A stretch of DNA of 64,000 nucleotides from contig CM075186.1 in assembly GCA_037577475.1 (NCBI GenBank), positions 5,703,501 through 5,767,500 on the forward strand, given 5' to 3'. The position numbers and the translations under genes were made by a program. Shown here in pieces: positions 11,001 to 23,234 of this stretch. The DNA is from Chaunax sp. Z400. Its lineage: Eukaryota > Chordata > Actinopteri > Lophiiformes > Chaunacidae. Within the stretch, counting starts at the first letter, position 1; every line of letters begins with the position of its first letter. The notes under the pieces were generated by a model. It had not been told where the DNA came from, did not search any database, and saw only the letters and a list, made by a program, of their open reading frames with translations.

Positions 11001-13962
11001 CCTGGGAGTCAGAGAACAAGATCCACTGTCAGCAAACTCTGGTGGATGGTGATGGCCCCAAAACCTTCTGGACCCGAGAGCTCATCGGGGATGAGCTCAC
11101 ACTGGTGAGCAGACAGCAATGACTCATCATCTTATTGAAAGCCTCTTAATAGATTACTGCTTGGGAAAGAGAGAAAACACCCTTGTTCTCTTAACCTTTT
11201 CTGAAAGGCTCCCAGGCTGAGGTTTTAGCTTAAGAAAGACAAAAAATAATTTCCAAAATGTTATTCTAAGTACAGAAAGAGTAGGAGCGGATGGATCGCT
11301 AATCTGTATAGTTTGTCTATTACTTGGCTTGTTCTCATGGAAACTCAAAAGACATCAGATGCATTAAGATGGAATTTTTCGAGCAGCTAGTGTACTCTGT
11401 TTGAGAAATGGTTAATGAAACCAGGCGGGGAGCGCAAGAAGTCACCCTGGAGATTCATCCGTAAAGGAAATGAGAAAGGCCGTTTCCCGAGGAGCCGAGC
11501 TTTCATCCACCCCGCAGAGAGATGTGAAAGGAGAACAAGGGAGCTGTACGCTGACATTGCAGTAATACCCCCGTATTTAGCCAGATTAATATGGGCAGAA
11601 GTCAATGGGTCTAAAGCCCCACGAACCATGTGCAGGGGAGCAGTCCAAGACCAATGGACTGGGCAAACAGTTCTCAGGGAATGAAGAGCTTTCCTCTTTC
11701 AATGCTCCCACGCTCCTCTTTGTTCCTCCTCAAATACAGAGATGAGGGTCCAAAAGGCAAAAGCTTGAAACAACAATATAGAACGTTTACTTGCTGGAAA
11801 AGTAATCACAGGATGTTTATGCAGCTTCAGATTAACCGCCACCAGTACTGGGAAGAAGTCTTCAAGTCATACATAGTAGAATATCCTTGTTGTAAAGAGA
11901 GAAGACAGTCATACATATGATTTTTAAAATTTTTGTTTAATGGTGTTACTGCGCCTGACACTCTGTTGACACTTTGGCCCAGCAGCCCTGGAGGAGCCAG
12001 AGCGTTAATGTACTAATGGAGATTGATCTGGCTGAGCTGTGACAGCAGCCGAGTCCCTGTGCTTCACTGCTGCTCTTCTCACCTCCGTCCTCCCTGCAGT
12101 CACACCGTCATTACAGCTCATGTGGTCCCAGTTTGGACTTTTTCTAACCAGTATCAGCAACATGCAGAAAGCTATGTAAAGCCAGAGTCTTCCAACATGA
12201 AGCAGAGTTCACAGATAGGTTCTGTAAATGGTCTTGTTGTTGACATAATTCCCCCCATTTTCTATGTCCCCCGTCCGTAAACGGTCTATCCATCAATGAA
12301 ATACGGTGAGGTTGTGAAAATGTAACGAGTTAATACAAAGCAGCAAAAGCAGAGGTAACAATGTACTCGCCGTTGGTCTGTGAGGCCTTCAGGTACATCG
12401 AGACTTGAGGATGGAGTTTTTTTTTTCACTTTTTCACTTTCACTTCACTTTCTTCTTCGTTGTTGATGCACACATTTGTCGTGCCTTGCTTGAATTGTAG
12501 CTACTCTGACCTCAACCATTTCTGGTGGTATTGCTCCATTTCGTCCGTCTCGTCTGCATCCGTAAGCTCTCCGAAAATGTTCAGAGATGACATTTTTTGG
12601 AGTGATGAAGCACACTGGTGAACGGAGAGGATGGAGGGTGTAAAAAATGCCAGACTTTGCCATCCTGCAACTTTTAAGCCCCATCCCTGGTTAGGTTTAG
12701 GCAATCAAAGCATGAATTTCTCTGGAACTATTACAAACTTATACATGTGACAATACAGTGTAAAACTGCATCAACTACTCTGCTAAATGTTCAAAATACC
12801 CAATGAAACAAATACCTCGACATTAGTAAGGAAATTACATCAAATGATATGATGCTAATTAAATAAATACCGAAACGTTAGAGAAAAAGAGGCATGAGTC
12901 ATCTCTGCACTCCGACAACCTCTTTCTTTCTCGGGACAAGTCCAAAGCAAAAAGCCCCCAGACACAGAGGCAACCAAACAATTGGAGAGCTTTAGTTCGA
13001 TACTCAAAGGAGGACTGGAGATCATAAAGCAATGGTTTGATTGTCTGTGGCAGTTCACACTGTAAGTGGGGCACATTTCCATAAGATTTGCATGATCCGT
13101 TTAATTGGTTTAGTCTGAAAACACTTTAAGGGCAAAGACGTGTGGATTTTCTCCAGCTACATCGGCCTGAAATAAAATTGAAAAATGATGCCCCATCGGT
13201 AGCTTGGAGTCTCTTGAAAGCCTGTGCTTTCAAATGGTGCACAAATGAGGTTCTGTTGGTTTCATTTTGTCCTATATTAATTAACTGGCATAATTTATCT
13301 ATGATTATGTGACAAATGCATCATTGTTTTAACAGGATTTCCTTGACAGTTAAATATTTAGCTTTAGACCTACTGATTTTATTTACCAATATAGTAATGC
13401 TATCACAGTTCAACAGACTCTAAGGTTGTATCCAATTATTGCAGATGCCAGAAAGGTGTGTGTAGATATGTGGTTTCAGATGGTTTAAGCAAGTTGCACA
13501 GGCGCTTTGTTGTTTTTGGTGCTAGAAGTCCATTTCAGAACTATGAATGGTTTATAATCTAACAGGATTTTACAACTCTGGAAACTTTTCATGGCAGCTG
13601 TTATTTCATGTTTCACCAACAATCATGACGTTACCAGTAGAAATACGGCGCTCACTATTCCTCCATGTGTGCTTGCTTTGACTGGCCAGCACAGCACCTC
13701 GCCGGATGAAGTCATGTCACATTGCGACAAATACTGACATCTGAGTTGACATCCCTCCTGCGTAGAAGCATGCAGAAGCCAAGGAGTCTTACTGTCACAG
13801 CCAACAACTTTAAAATGTGAAGCTAATGCAACACTTTTTGACCACCTGACTGCAATGGCTAATCACTATCAGGTGTATAAAATGCAGAATTATGATTTGT
13901 GTTTCTTTCAGATTTTCGGGGCAGATGATGTAGTGTGCACACGAATTTACGGCCGGGATTGA
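1964..13962 (+). CDS. crabp1: crabp1 gene, cellular retinoic acid-binding protein 1 (four exons)
   Basis: The joined exons 1964-2033, 5390-5568, 10991-11104 and 13912-13962 make 138 codons, so 137 residues, the usual length for this family. The protein is a cytosolic lipocalin-like beta-barrel that binds all-trans retinoic acid, limits its free level and passes it to metabolising enzymes. It starts MPNFAGTWKM and contains the family block TSTSVRTTEINF. Residues R112, R132 and Y134, counted with the initiator Met, match the family triad that contacts the retinoid carboxylate. Positions K21, R30 and K31 are also kept. The four-exon structure and intron phases match vertebrate CRABP/FABP genes. 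The C-terminus ends IYGRD, where mammals have IYVRE, and residue 122 is Ile where Thr is usual. CRABP1 is preferred over CRABP2 because of the near-identical core. Which fish duplicate it is cannot be decided here. Confidence 0.96.
4840..5011. mobile_element. Fragment of TTAAAGGAACAG-ended MITE
   Basis: Starts with a TTAAAAGGAACAGTTTACC-like end. It continues with GGAGAATGCTGCAATG and CTTTCCATCAGC, which recur in the copy at 48411-49172. Only part of the element is present, and it abuts the repeat that starts at 5024. Confidence 0.6.
5024..5165 (+). repeat. Dispersed teleost repeat, copy 1
   Basis: Shares the blocks CCACCCTTTTATCCAGAT, GTTCTTCCCT and TTTCATGAA-like with copies near 22.9, 42.4, 56.2 and 57.5 kb. 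It ends in the run of ACAAAC/AGACA units typical of this family. It is non-coding. Confidence 0.7.
5390..5568 (+). CDS. crabp1: crabp1 coding exon 2
   Basis: Encodes residues 24-83. It begins GA to complete Gly24, then VNTMLRKVAVAAA, and includes the beta-strand block TSTSVRTTEINF. The 179-bp length is the usual one for exon 2 of this family. The frame-compatible donor GTCAGT at 5569 is followed 4 bp later by a better GTAAGT (see findings). Confidence 0.95.
5635..5830 (+). repeat. Teleost interspersed repeat (GGTGGTGATCTGGA type)
   Basis: Contains TTTGGTGGTGATCTGGA, ATCCAGGATTTTATTCAAGG and TTCTTTACCATTG, a block I recognise as very common in teleost non-coding DNA. It accounts for part of the 152-residue chance frame on the opposite strand. 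The outer limits are uncertain. Confidence 0.5.
9885..9960 (+). repeat. Fragment of teleost TTAGCATAGCATAAAG repeat
   Basis: ATTAGCATAGCATAGCATAAAG followed by GCTAACCTGGCTCTG matches the inner part of a widespread teleost short repeat. A longer copy with ends, in the other orientation, is at 25198-25472. Confidence 0.45.
10531..10850 (-). mobile_element. Truncated Tc1/mariner-type transposon
   Basis: One end begins TATGGTCAAAAGTGTGTGGA, the terminal motif of a common fish Tc1-like family. Read on the minus strand it encodes FQHDN and then DLHPIQHL-stop-DELEHL, the degenerate second D and E of the DDE transposase core. An internal stop and the short length make it a dead relic. It lies in crabp1 intron 2. 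Confidence 0.8.
10991..11104 (+). CDS. crabp1: crabp1 coding exon 3
   Basis: Encodes residues 84-121, starting SLATWESENKIHC and including KTFWTREL with ligand-contacting R112. It is flanked by TTGCAG and GTGAGC, with both boundaries in phase 0. Confidence 0.95.
11105..13911 (+). other. crabp1 intron 3
   Basis: GTGAGC donor and TTTCTTTCAG acceptor. No coding exon is visible. Stretches at about 11400-11660 and 13090-13250 are less AT-rich and show no repeat match; they may be conserved regulatory elements, which is inference only. Confidence 0.7.
13912..13962 (+). CDS. crabp1: crabp1 coding exon 4 and stop
   Basis: Encodes residues 122-137 and TGA. GADDVVCTRIY matches the last beta strand and carries R132 and Y134. 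The final residues GRD differ from the common VRE. Confidence 0.95.
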   Translation: MFGADDVVCTRIYGRD

Positions 13963-14249
13963 AGCTCTGCATCCTTCAGCTGGACGAGACAGAACACCGG
14001 CAGTATCACAACTTGTTTTAAACCCTGCAATACTGTCGTCCTAACATGCTAACACAGTCTCCTGTGTAATCTCTCAGAATCAGTCTGCATAGTCTCCACA
14101 AACAGTAGCAATGTAATTATCCGTAGTCTGCAATTCATAGCTGGACATCTCAGTGTCCGTAGCTGCAACCCTGGTGTCAGCTGTTTAAATAGGATTTAGT
14201 CATCAGTTGCATTAAGAATTCATGTTCAATGGCAGGAAATTTAAAAAAA

Positions 14250-14255
14250 ATTAAA
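14250..14255 (+). terminator. Possible crabp1 poly(A) signal
   Basis: ATTAAA lies 288 bp after the crabp1 stop, inside an A-rich run. No AATAAA occurs between the stop and this point. The implied 3' UTR of about 310 nt is typical for CRABP1. A 3'-end read would be needed to confirm it. Confidence 0.35.
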
Positions 14256-14299
14256 AAAAATGGAACAAACAGTATCAGAGACTCTGTCTTGATATAATG

Positions 14300-17200
14300 C
14301 ATTTATATTACAGGTATCTTAGGAAATTTACGTGTAAACAAACATAGTATGTTTAAATCCAGTGCGAAAATACACTTCCTGTGTCACAAAACATACAAAG
14401 CCAAGGTTCTGAGTATTCGTAACCTGTCTAATATAGATCAGCCTTCTTCTTTGCATTCGTTCGTTTGGTAGCTATATTTCTCATTATTATTATATATATA
14501 GACTCATTATTACTGCCAATTGTAAATCATTGGAATATCGTGGCTTGCATGCACTGCAAATTTACTTTCCGAACCTCTACAGGTGGCAGAACTCTATCAC
14601 CTCTAGATCCACTGACGAATCCCATCATCTTCACCAGCAGACATTGTTTCCCCACTTCTCTTAGCACTTTAAGGAGTGACTGCACCTGCTCATTTTCTGA
14701 CTTGCTGACATCATGCTTTATCCTCATCCTGTACAGCAGTGATGCAGCATGGCATTATGGTACCTCCCTACTTCACATCTGGGCGAGGTCACTGGGACAA
14801 CAGATCACACCTGACCACACCCAGCTGTTATGTCAGATTCAACAGACTTTATTTCATCCTATGGGTTGAAGGCCAGTGTGGCTGTCCTCTTCCTCCATCT
14901 CAAATGGTGTGGATTTAGCCTTAAGTCCTTCCTTATAATGCAACAGCAATAAGAAGACAGCATATCGCCACCGACCCACAAATTCGTACAAGGAGCAGTG
15001 GTATATCTTTATAAACACTTTTTATCATGAAAAAAACCTGCATTTAACAACTCTTACTCCCACTTGCTTTGCTATACTGGTGCAGTGATAACACTTCTGT
15101 AAAACTGCTAAAACTAAACTGCCCCTTTAAAGAGCCTTGGGATGAAAACCCCACATCCTTTCATGCACCAGCCTCCTTCTCCCTGCTGCCATTCGTCACT
15201 CGCTCTGCCTCTTCCCAGACTCTCCCGAGAGACATGTGTTTGTGTCTGATGCAGTTCTGAGGCAACAAGATTAAAGACAGAGGAGGAGACGTCAAAATAA
15301 GACCAGACAGGCTGGAGGAAATGCAGTCAAAAGCTTCCAAGCAGGGCTCCATCACTCCTCTGTGAATAATGCCACATTTGCACATTTACACGTGTCGTCT
15401 ATTCACGTTGAGCGACAACATAAGAGCTCTCATTCTTCCCAGTGGGTTTTTAAATTCAGAGTAGCAGGTGGAGATATTAATTTTTTTTTGTGTGATGTAT
15501 TTTAGAATTCAAACAGAGGTAAATGAGGAAAGTTGTCCTCATGCGACTTTCCCTTCAGGGCCTGTCATGTGGAGGTAACGTTATTGGAATGAACAGACAC
15601 AGTAGCGTCATTGTCACTTCATCTATCTGACCTTTTACTTCACTAGCATTTCTCAAACTGGATTGGTCCATGCTGCCCCTCGATCTGCCAACATGGTGAT
15701 CAGATAGAGACAAGATGAGTCAAGTGAATATGAAGGATTTGTTACATTTGAACATTTGAAAAAACAAGAAGAAAAAAACAAAAGTATGGCACTTGGTATT
15801 GGTGTTATTATACCTGGATTATTATGAGGAATAATATGGGAATACATATATACAGCAAAGAGCCACAGAGCCAGTATTTTCCATCTGCTATCGGTTTGCA
15901 TAAGTAATGAGTAATAGCTCAATTTATCACTTGAATATAGTTTTATACTTTACAATGGAAAGCTCAGCTACCTCTTTATGGCACATTATTTAAAAGTCCA
16001 CATGATCAGAAGGCAGAGTGCTATTTGTTTCCATGTAATTGTTTGCTGTAACGTTCTACGTTCGAGTTAGCGTAGAACACTCTCCCTCTGTCTTCCTCTG
16101 GTGATCTGAGCCTGGCCTTTTGTTTTTGCCAGAAAGTTGTTTTTTTCCCCCGAGGTAAGAAGAATTGGCTGACTGAAATAAATTAACCCATTCACACAGG
16201 TTGGAGTCTATGACCCAACTGTTTCAATTGGATGACTAAATCTATTGATTTTGAAGTATTAAGACAATTAAGTGATGGTATGCTATTTTCTTTGAAATCT
16301 GGGTCTGGACCCTTCTGTCGTGAGAAATAAATAAGCTTTTGTTGTATTTATTTAAACAGCGTTCAGCTCAGGAGCTAATTTACTGTTGTGCATGAGCAAG
16401 GTAGTGCACTGCTACCATACAAATCTTCCTTTTGGAAAACCATTGGGGAACTCATTCAAGACACTTGCTCAGAGCCTATGATTCGGCCAACACAGCCTCA
16501 CTGCAGTGAAATGTGTAGCAGCTACACCCGTGGTCAGAGGCCTTGGCATGGACTACAGTCATGTCCCCGGTGTGGATAGGGCGAAAAAGTGGCACAACAT
16601 CAAAAACAAAGAGCAAATCTGTCTCTGTCCTTCACGGCTGCCAGGGATTAAAAGGTTGTCCTTTCAACACGGTGGCACGGCGACTGCTCCCATTCCTCAA
16701 CGCCAAGGCTGCTGGGACGAGTCTATGCCACCCCTGCTTTTTGACCTGGTATCCCCTGAAAGAATGTGTTTCCTCCTCAGTGCATCACAATGCTCCGGGA
16801 AGCATGGGCCATGGCGTGCGCCTGCTGTGATGTTAATTTAATGACAAGCTGCTGTTCGGATGGCAGGTCCAAACAGTTGAAAAAACGGATTGTTGTGTTT
16901 TTGTTCCACTTTGGAGGAAAGGGGCCCCTCCGCCTGTCTTAATGCTCTCTTCTGGGCACCAAACAGTCGAGCCTCTGTGAATACAGTGGAGTTCAACGCT
17001 GCTTCCTAAGATGAAAAAACAAAAGTCTCTCTACTTAGTGTCCAAATGTAGCCCCTTACAGAGCTTGAGCGAGTTTTAGAGTTTGAGACATTGCTGAAAA
17101 AGTGGAGAATTTGAGAAGTGGAGAATCTGAAAAAGGGGGAATTTCATCTTCAAGCAACGTGTCTTAATTTTCTTGGCTTTGACCACAAATCCTTTTGTTA

Positions 17201-18930
17201 ATAATAAGATTGGATGCACCAAGTCAGTTGCTGGGGTGTGGTAATGCGACTTCAACCTTAAAAAGAAGTTTGATGCTGTAAGAACCACAAGCATTCAGAT
17301 TTTAGATAAACATTCGGGTTAGCCAATCGGTTAGGAGATAAATGAAGACAAGAAGTAGATGAACCCAATCATTTGTTGAAAATCATCATAACTATCCTTA
17401 TAGAAAGACCCCTTGTTCAAACTTTGATGCACCATACAAATCACAGCTGTGAGCTCAGGGTCTTCAAAAGCAACCCCACCCTCTCGGACACAGAAGTCAA
17501 AAGTCCAGTGGCATGAAGATTCGTTACAACTGGGGACTTCGATGGCTGCAGTGGATGACCAGGTTGCCTTTCGTGCTCCAAAGTGCACTGCTGAACTGCC
17601 TTTGTGGCCGTTGAATCATTTCGTGCACCAAGTCCGCAAGAACAGTCGTCGGATGATAGAATGATCAAGACCCTAACTCACAAAGGGTTTGAGACCCGTT
17701 GGCTACGCTCACCTGGTTTAGCCGGCTGATGATGTGGCTGCTGTTGCATACTTAGAACTATGGGGAGACACATTTGAGAGATGGGTGTCAGGTGGGTACC
17801 AAAGGTGGACAAACTATCCTCGAAGGAGCACAACAAACCCCCCACTAGAGTTACTCCCCCTCCCTGACACCCCATACACTCGGATTTGGGACAGATTTGA
17901 ACCATTATTAATGAATCACTAACATTTCTAATTACATTATTATGAGACTGAAAGGATGAACACCTGCCAGTGAGATTTTTCACAACCTGCCAACACAATA
18001 TTCTGATTTCATCAATAAGTTATGAGTGATTTGTAAACTATTAAAGTCATTAGTTACAACTGTTGAACTTTTATAAGAGATGTCCTGTGGTACCCAAAAT
18101 GGTCATACCAACATTGGCCTGTCATGACCCTGCTAACCAATGCACTTGTACTTAACCGTGACAAGCAGCACATTAACTTACATGTATTGAATACGAACAC
18201 CAACGGAGGATGGAAAAGGTCAAGATCAACCAAATGTGCGTATGTGTGTATGTGTGTGAAGGGGGTTGCTGTCACATCGAATTACCCAGCGTGCTTTGTG
18301 CCTCTGACGTCCCCGATGACTTTCATCTTGTGATATATTTAGTCATGCTTAAGTCTCAATAAATGGGTTTCTCACAAAGGAAAACACATATTCACATTTA
18401 CACATGCTGTATGGCAAAGTCTGCCCAGAGAAGAGGAAAAGAAGACAAAGACAAAGAAAGAAGACAAAGAGAAAACGTTTACCTTTCAGGAGAGTATTAC
18501 TTGGCAAACACAAGATAGTTTGGCATGTTTCAGCCCATGAACTATGATTTTGCCACACTTCACATTACAGCAGACCATCTTTCCCATCTGTGTGGTATTT
18601 ACTGCAAATACAAGGACCATATCCAATGCTTGTTAGACTGATTTCTTGGCTCCCTTTCTAGTTTCTATTAATTTCAACAAGGAATCAGAATTTTTTCACA
18701 TATCAGTGTCATTTTTAAGTTATTTTGCATGCAGGCAGTGATGATAGAGATCAATTCCAACGGTAACAGTAAGATACTGTTTTAGAGTTGCAATCAAACA
18801 GACATAATCGGGTTCACATCATCCTTGTCAGTGTTGGCGTATTGCAAAACCATAAAAGTAAACCTTACGGTGGCCTGAGAGGAAAAGTCAGAGGATCACC
18901 AAAATTATTGTGTCTGGGAATTTGATTTAG
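14300..18930. other. Intergenic region, no gene seen
   Basis: Open frames here, the longest being 134 codons at 14465-14869, do not resemble known proteins. The stretch at about 16340-16880 is GC-richer and ends in TGATGTTAATTTAATGACAA, which could mark a regulatory element. The rest is unremarkable. Confidence 0.5.
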
Positions 18931-18939
18931 GTGATTTGT

Positions 18940-19500
18940 AGTGGCTCCCAGAGGTTTCATCCTCTCAGATCCATGAATGTCGGCACCATAGACTTTATAA
19001 TGAATACAGAAGCCTCTATTTTGACATTTTGGCTGTTACCATCTTTGTTTTTTAGAGTCAGAGGTAACCAAATAAGGTTGAGACGTTGGAGCTGGGGAGG
19101 ATATGCATTACTGACTGGATCTTACTAAGAACCCGAGGAGATGCTGTGGTAGGGACTTGTAACTCTCAAGGTAGCCACGCCCAAAAGCATACCATGCTTA
19201 ATTGTCTATTTTACTCAGGATTGGATCATACTTTATGAATATACACCCTGCTGTTTTGAAGAGGACTTGGAATTACCAACTGAGACCATAAACTCATCAG
19301 GAAAATGTGCACTGAAGTAATAAATCAAGTGAGAAGTAGCGTCACATTCTCATAAGCTTACATGCAATTGGACTTCTATTTGAAACCAGTGGAATCTCCC
19401 CCTGCTGGCCATTAGAAATAATACAAGTTTAAGAAACTTGCACATTGGCTTCACTGTTCAGAACCAGATGTCTGGTCCACTTTTACACTGTGGTCTATAA
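18940..19500 (+). mobile_element. Non-autonomous teleost interspersed repeat
   Basis: Contains GTAGCCACGCCCAAAAGCAT, GAGACCATAAACTCATCAGG, TAATAAATCAAGTGAGAAGT and CCCCCTGCTGGCCATTAGAA. This block order is one I recognise as widespread in fish genomes. It has no coding capacity. The family name is not asserted. Confidence 0.6.
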
Positions 19501-21820
19501 AAAAACAAAAACAAAAAAACAACAACATGTCAATCCAGGCCAGGATAAGTGACCCGCTTGTCTTTGACAGCTCTCTTCCCAAACAGTGTGTGAAAGGTTC
19601 AAACAGTAGGTGGAGAGTTTTCTTCATGTTGAAGTTGCAGGATTTGAGGACGTAAACTCGGCTGCTCGGCACAGGAGCTTGCAGTGGTTATGTAAGAGTG
19701 CCAGACTTCACTAATCCCTTTACAGAGGAGAGGAACCCGCAGGGTAACACTTTGTCATCGTCAAGAAAAAAAATCAGCCTGGAAAGCAGAGATCTCAGCT
19801 GGGCTGTGCATCTGTGTCGCACAGAAAAATCCTCTCCTAAAGACAAGAACAGCCTCTGGATGCAGCGGGTAGAAATTACAAGTGGAAATTGTGAGCCACA
19901 TGAGTTATGACAAAAGTGACGAGTGTGTTGTGTTATTTATAGCTGCTCCAATTCATGCTTTATATTCTTCTAATCTCTCTGTCTTCACGCTTTCTAACCC
20001 ATCCCAAAAATAAAACATAGTTCTGGATAATCTGCCCTTATTCTATTGTTGTCTCATTCACACTGAGTGAAATCTTGCCATCATCCAAAAGCTGTAACCT
20101 TCTTGTCATGATTGCCATGACCGTCTGGACAGAACAAATTCACAGGTTTTATTCCTCTTAAAAGCACCATAGCCTGTACGAGTGTGAAAGTGCCTGTTGA
20201 ATTTTGAAATAAAGCAAACACTGTAAACCGCCTGTCCACAGCCAAGATTAAAGACCAGAAATCTACATGGGCACTCTCAGTGAGTTAATTGCTCTGCATT
20301 GTGAGTGCCAAGGCCTCCGAGCTTGACGGACAATACCAGCTCTGTAGTTGTGACAATAGCTCTGGTTTCTGAGTCAGAAGTTGCGGAAGCGCCGACATTA
20401 TCGAGCTGTGCAGCTGAGAGTTGGTGATTTCACTCCCAAGGAAGAAATCACGCAGAAGAGCTTTGGGGAATAAACGCCCCCCCCTTCTCAGCCGGTGCTG
20501 CCTTTGAGGAACTCATTGTTAGCGCTGCCAGTGGGATGCAATGGGGGGCTCTGCTGGCATGTGTCAGCCTCACTCCTCGTCAGGGTCTCAGCACCGTGAC
20601 GACCAAGTGGGTAAAGGATGTGTGACTTTGTGTACAGTAAGTCGTGTGAAGTTCGGGTTTGGGAGATGTTCAGTCTCACTTCTCTCTGCTGTCATTGTGC
20701 AGTAGGTGGGACCACCCATAGAGGCCTGGTGGAGCCTGGAGTTTCCCTGTGGAACGCCCTTTTTGTCTATACCACAAAATTTGGTTCGATCAGGTACCAA
20801 GCAGTACGACAGCCAGCGTCACAGACGCCAAAACCAATATTCATTCTTCATCTCAATATAGTACCAACAAACAATCTGCTGTTTCTTTATACAGTTCTCT
20901 GTTAATTACATGTATGCTTCTACACAAGGCAGTTTTAAAATTGTAAATAAAGAAATGCTTATTATGCAAATATTATGCAATTATATTTTATATAATATTA
21001 AATTTATTATTTTTAAATTGGTGGGTTTACTGATTTTCTGGGTTTAATTTTATTTGAAAAGAATATGTTTGAACTGTTGGTTGGAGATAAACAATAATAC
21101 AAACATGAGAATAGAAAAGACTTTCAGTCCTCATGCTGGAGCCATGCTTCTTCTAGCGTGATGAAAACTGACACTACTTTAATAATCATGTTGGGAACAA
21201 ACTTGTTCTACTTTTTTTTATATCTGTATTGGAGAGAAACCACGTGAAATTTCATTGTACTTGTGTTTAATGACAATAGAGATCATTTTGATTCTGATAC
21301 CAGAGGATCTTCAGCTGTTGGAAAGATTACACATCAGCCAATTTATAACCTGTGATTCATGACCATAAAGCAAATTGTAATTAATGCAATTAAGTCCCCA
21401 AGTTGCTATAATTAATCCTCAAGGAAGCTTAACGTTCATGTAAAAACAGTCCTGTGAGCAAGATGTAAGGAGCTCTTCATGTTGGACAGTTAAATGGCTC
21501 CCCCTGCAGGACTTAGAGGGAATGGACCATTTGATGGAGGCGCTCACATGTTCAAAAAAGATGCATTTTAAGACTTTTTAATACCACATAGAATCAAATT
21601 TCATATTAGGTTCATGACCATATGGGCCAAAGTATGATGGAAAGCCAGTGGGAGCAATATAATGCCAGGAGTGAGTTTGTGAGTAGTCTTGAGTCTGATA
21701 ACACAATTTTCATAGAATTAACAGCAGTGCCTTTATCCAACTAATCCCAAATGACTCCTCCCTTGTTAAATAATTCCATTTCTATAAAAAGGCAAGAAGA
21801 TTGAAATCTTCAAGAATGCC
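19500..21820. other. Intergenic region, no gene seen
   Basis: No coding exon is supported. A LINE/SINE-like tail is visible near 21220-21300 (GAAATTTCATTGTACTTGTG followed by AATGACAATAGAGATC). The stretch 20220-20470 is a candidate non-coding element without a repeat match. Confidence 0.5.
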
Positions 21821-21829
21821 ATGGTTGAG

Positions 21830-22790
21830 GCAACTTGACCGGGATCGTACCATTGGCATGCTGGAGGCAGGGCAGGCCAAGAGGCTATTCAGAGGTGGAC
21901 TTACTCTTAAGCTTAAGATCAGTCTTCATGACCCAGTTGCTGTTGAGCTTCAACTCCCAGACTGATGACCTGACATTCTCCTTCAGGATTCTCTGCTCGA
22001 AAGCAGAATTCCTGTTTCCCTCAATTATGGCAAGTCATCCTGACCCTGAAGCAGCAAAGCATCCCCACATCATTACATTACCATCTCCATGCTTCACCGT
22101 AGGTATAATCATCTTTTTATAGAATGCTGTTAGTTTTACACCAGATCTAACGGGACCCCTGTCTTCTAGACATTTTAACTTTCATCAGTCAATAGAATAT
22201 TCTCCTAAAAGCTCTGAGGGTCATCAAGGTGTGCTGTGGCAAAATTCAGACAGTCCATAATGTTCATCTGTGTTAGCAGTAGCTTCCGCCTCACCACTCT
22301 CCCATGGATGCCATTTTTGCCCAGTCTCTCTGGAATAGTGGAGCCATGAACTCTGACCTTTATTTGAGGTGTTAGAGGCCTGCAGGTCATTGGGTGTTTT
22401 GGGTCTTGGGTTTTCTGACTTCCTGAATGAGCCTTTGCCATGTTGTTGGAAGGATTTTGGAGGGTCGTTCACTTCTGTTCCAAGTCTTCTCCATTTGTAG
22501 ATGATGTGTCTCACTGTGGATCTGTTGAGTACCAGAGCCTTAGAAATAGCTCTGTGACCCTTCCCAGACTGATGTATTCAGTCTCCTTCTTCCTCATCTC
22601 TTGTTGAATTTCTTTAGATTTTGGCCCAGTGTGCTACTGGTGAGACCCACCAGCCACCTTCATGCTTCTGACCTGGGTGTGACGAGTACAGCTGCAACCA
22701 GTTATTAATGCAGTTTGGTTTCTAAAGGGGCAAATACTTTTTTCACACTGGTGATTTAGGTATTGGATAACCTTTTGCCTTATTAAATAA
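21830..22790 (-). mobile_element. Decayed Tc1-type DNA transposon
   Basis: The minus strand holds broken pieces of a Tc1-like transposase: a helix-turn-helix relic IIYKWRRLGT, the linker GSTIPERLGKNGIHGRVVRR, then AHLDDPQSF, with the GGGS/VWGCF region as DNA near 22060. Frameshifts and stops separate the parts. Beyond 22720 is the outer sequence GGCAAATACTTTTTTCACAC, a typical end of this fish family. It is clearly not functional. Confidence 0.85.
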
Positions 22791-22794
22791 AATT

Positions 22795-23100
22795 CCCATG
22801 TGCCCTACTCTTCTACCAAGTTTCATGAAGATCTGTCCAAGTAGTTTATGCTTACTTGATCAAAATGCTGAAAGAAGCTCTATCTCACTATGGTAAAGGA
22901 AGTAAAAAAACAAAAAACAAAGCTGAATCTGCCCTTTTGTCCAGATTCACTTCACCATTTAATGTGTTCTTCCCCGCCAAATACCCAACCCTCCCACCAA
23001 CTTTCACGAGAATCCATCAGGAGGTTTTTGTGTAATACTGCAGACAGAAAAACAGACACCGGTGAAAACACGACCTCCTTGGCGGAGGTTTGTCGAGTGC
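22795..23100 (+). repeat. Dispersed teleost repeat, copy 2 (two tandem partial units)
   Basis: CTTCTACCAAGTTTCATGAA (first unit) is followed by a second unit with CCCTTTTGTCCAGATTCACT, GTGTTCTTCCCC and finally GACCTCCTTGGCGGAGGT. The last 17 bases form a short palindrome that marks the end of the family. The copy abuts the Tc1 relic. Confidence 0.7.
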
Positions 23101-23228
23101 ATTTGATAAGAGGTCAACAGAAATTGTTCTCCTGCCAGGTTAACAGAGCTAAAATGATCGAAAGGTAACAGATAAAAGTGTGAAAAAATGAAACTCCACA
23201 AAGGGCTCTGTAGGCTACAAATGTCATT

Positions 23229-23234
23229 TTTATT
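23229..23234 (-). terminator. Candidate distal sin3a poly(A) signal
   Basis: AATAAA on the minus strand, about 1.55 kb beyond the sin3a stop. It lies just before the dispersed repeat, so it is a plausible gene end. Confidence 0.4.

Noticed and set aside
14465..14869. 134-codon + strand frame downstream of crabp1
   Set aside because: Isolated, with no family similarity, and its hydrophobic start reflects AT-rich sequence. No sign of exons or a promoter.
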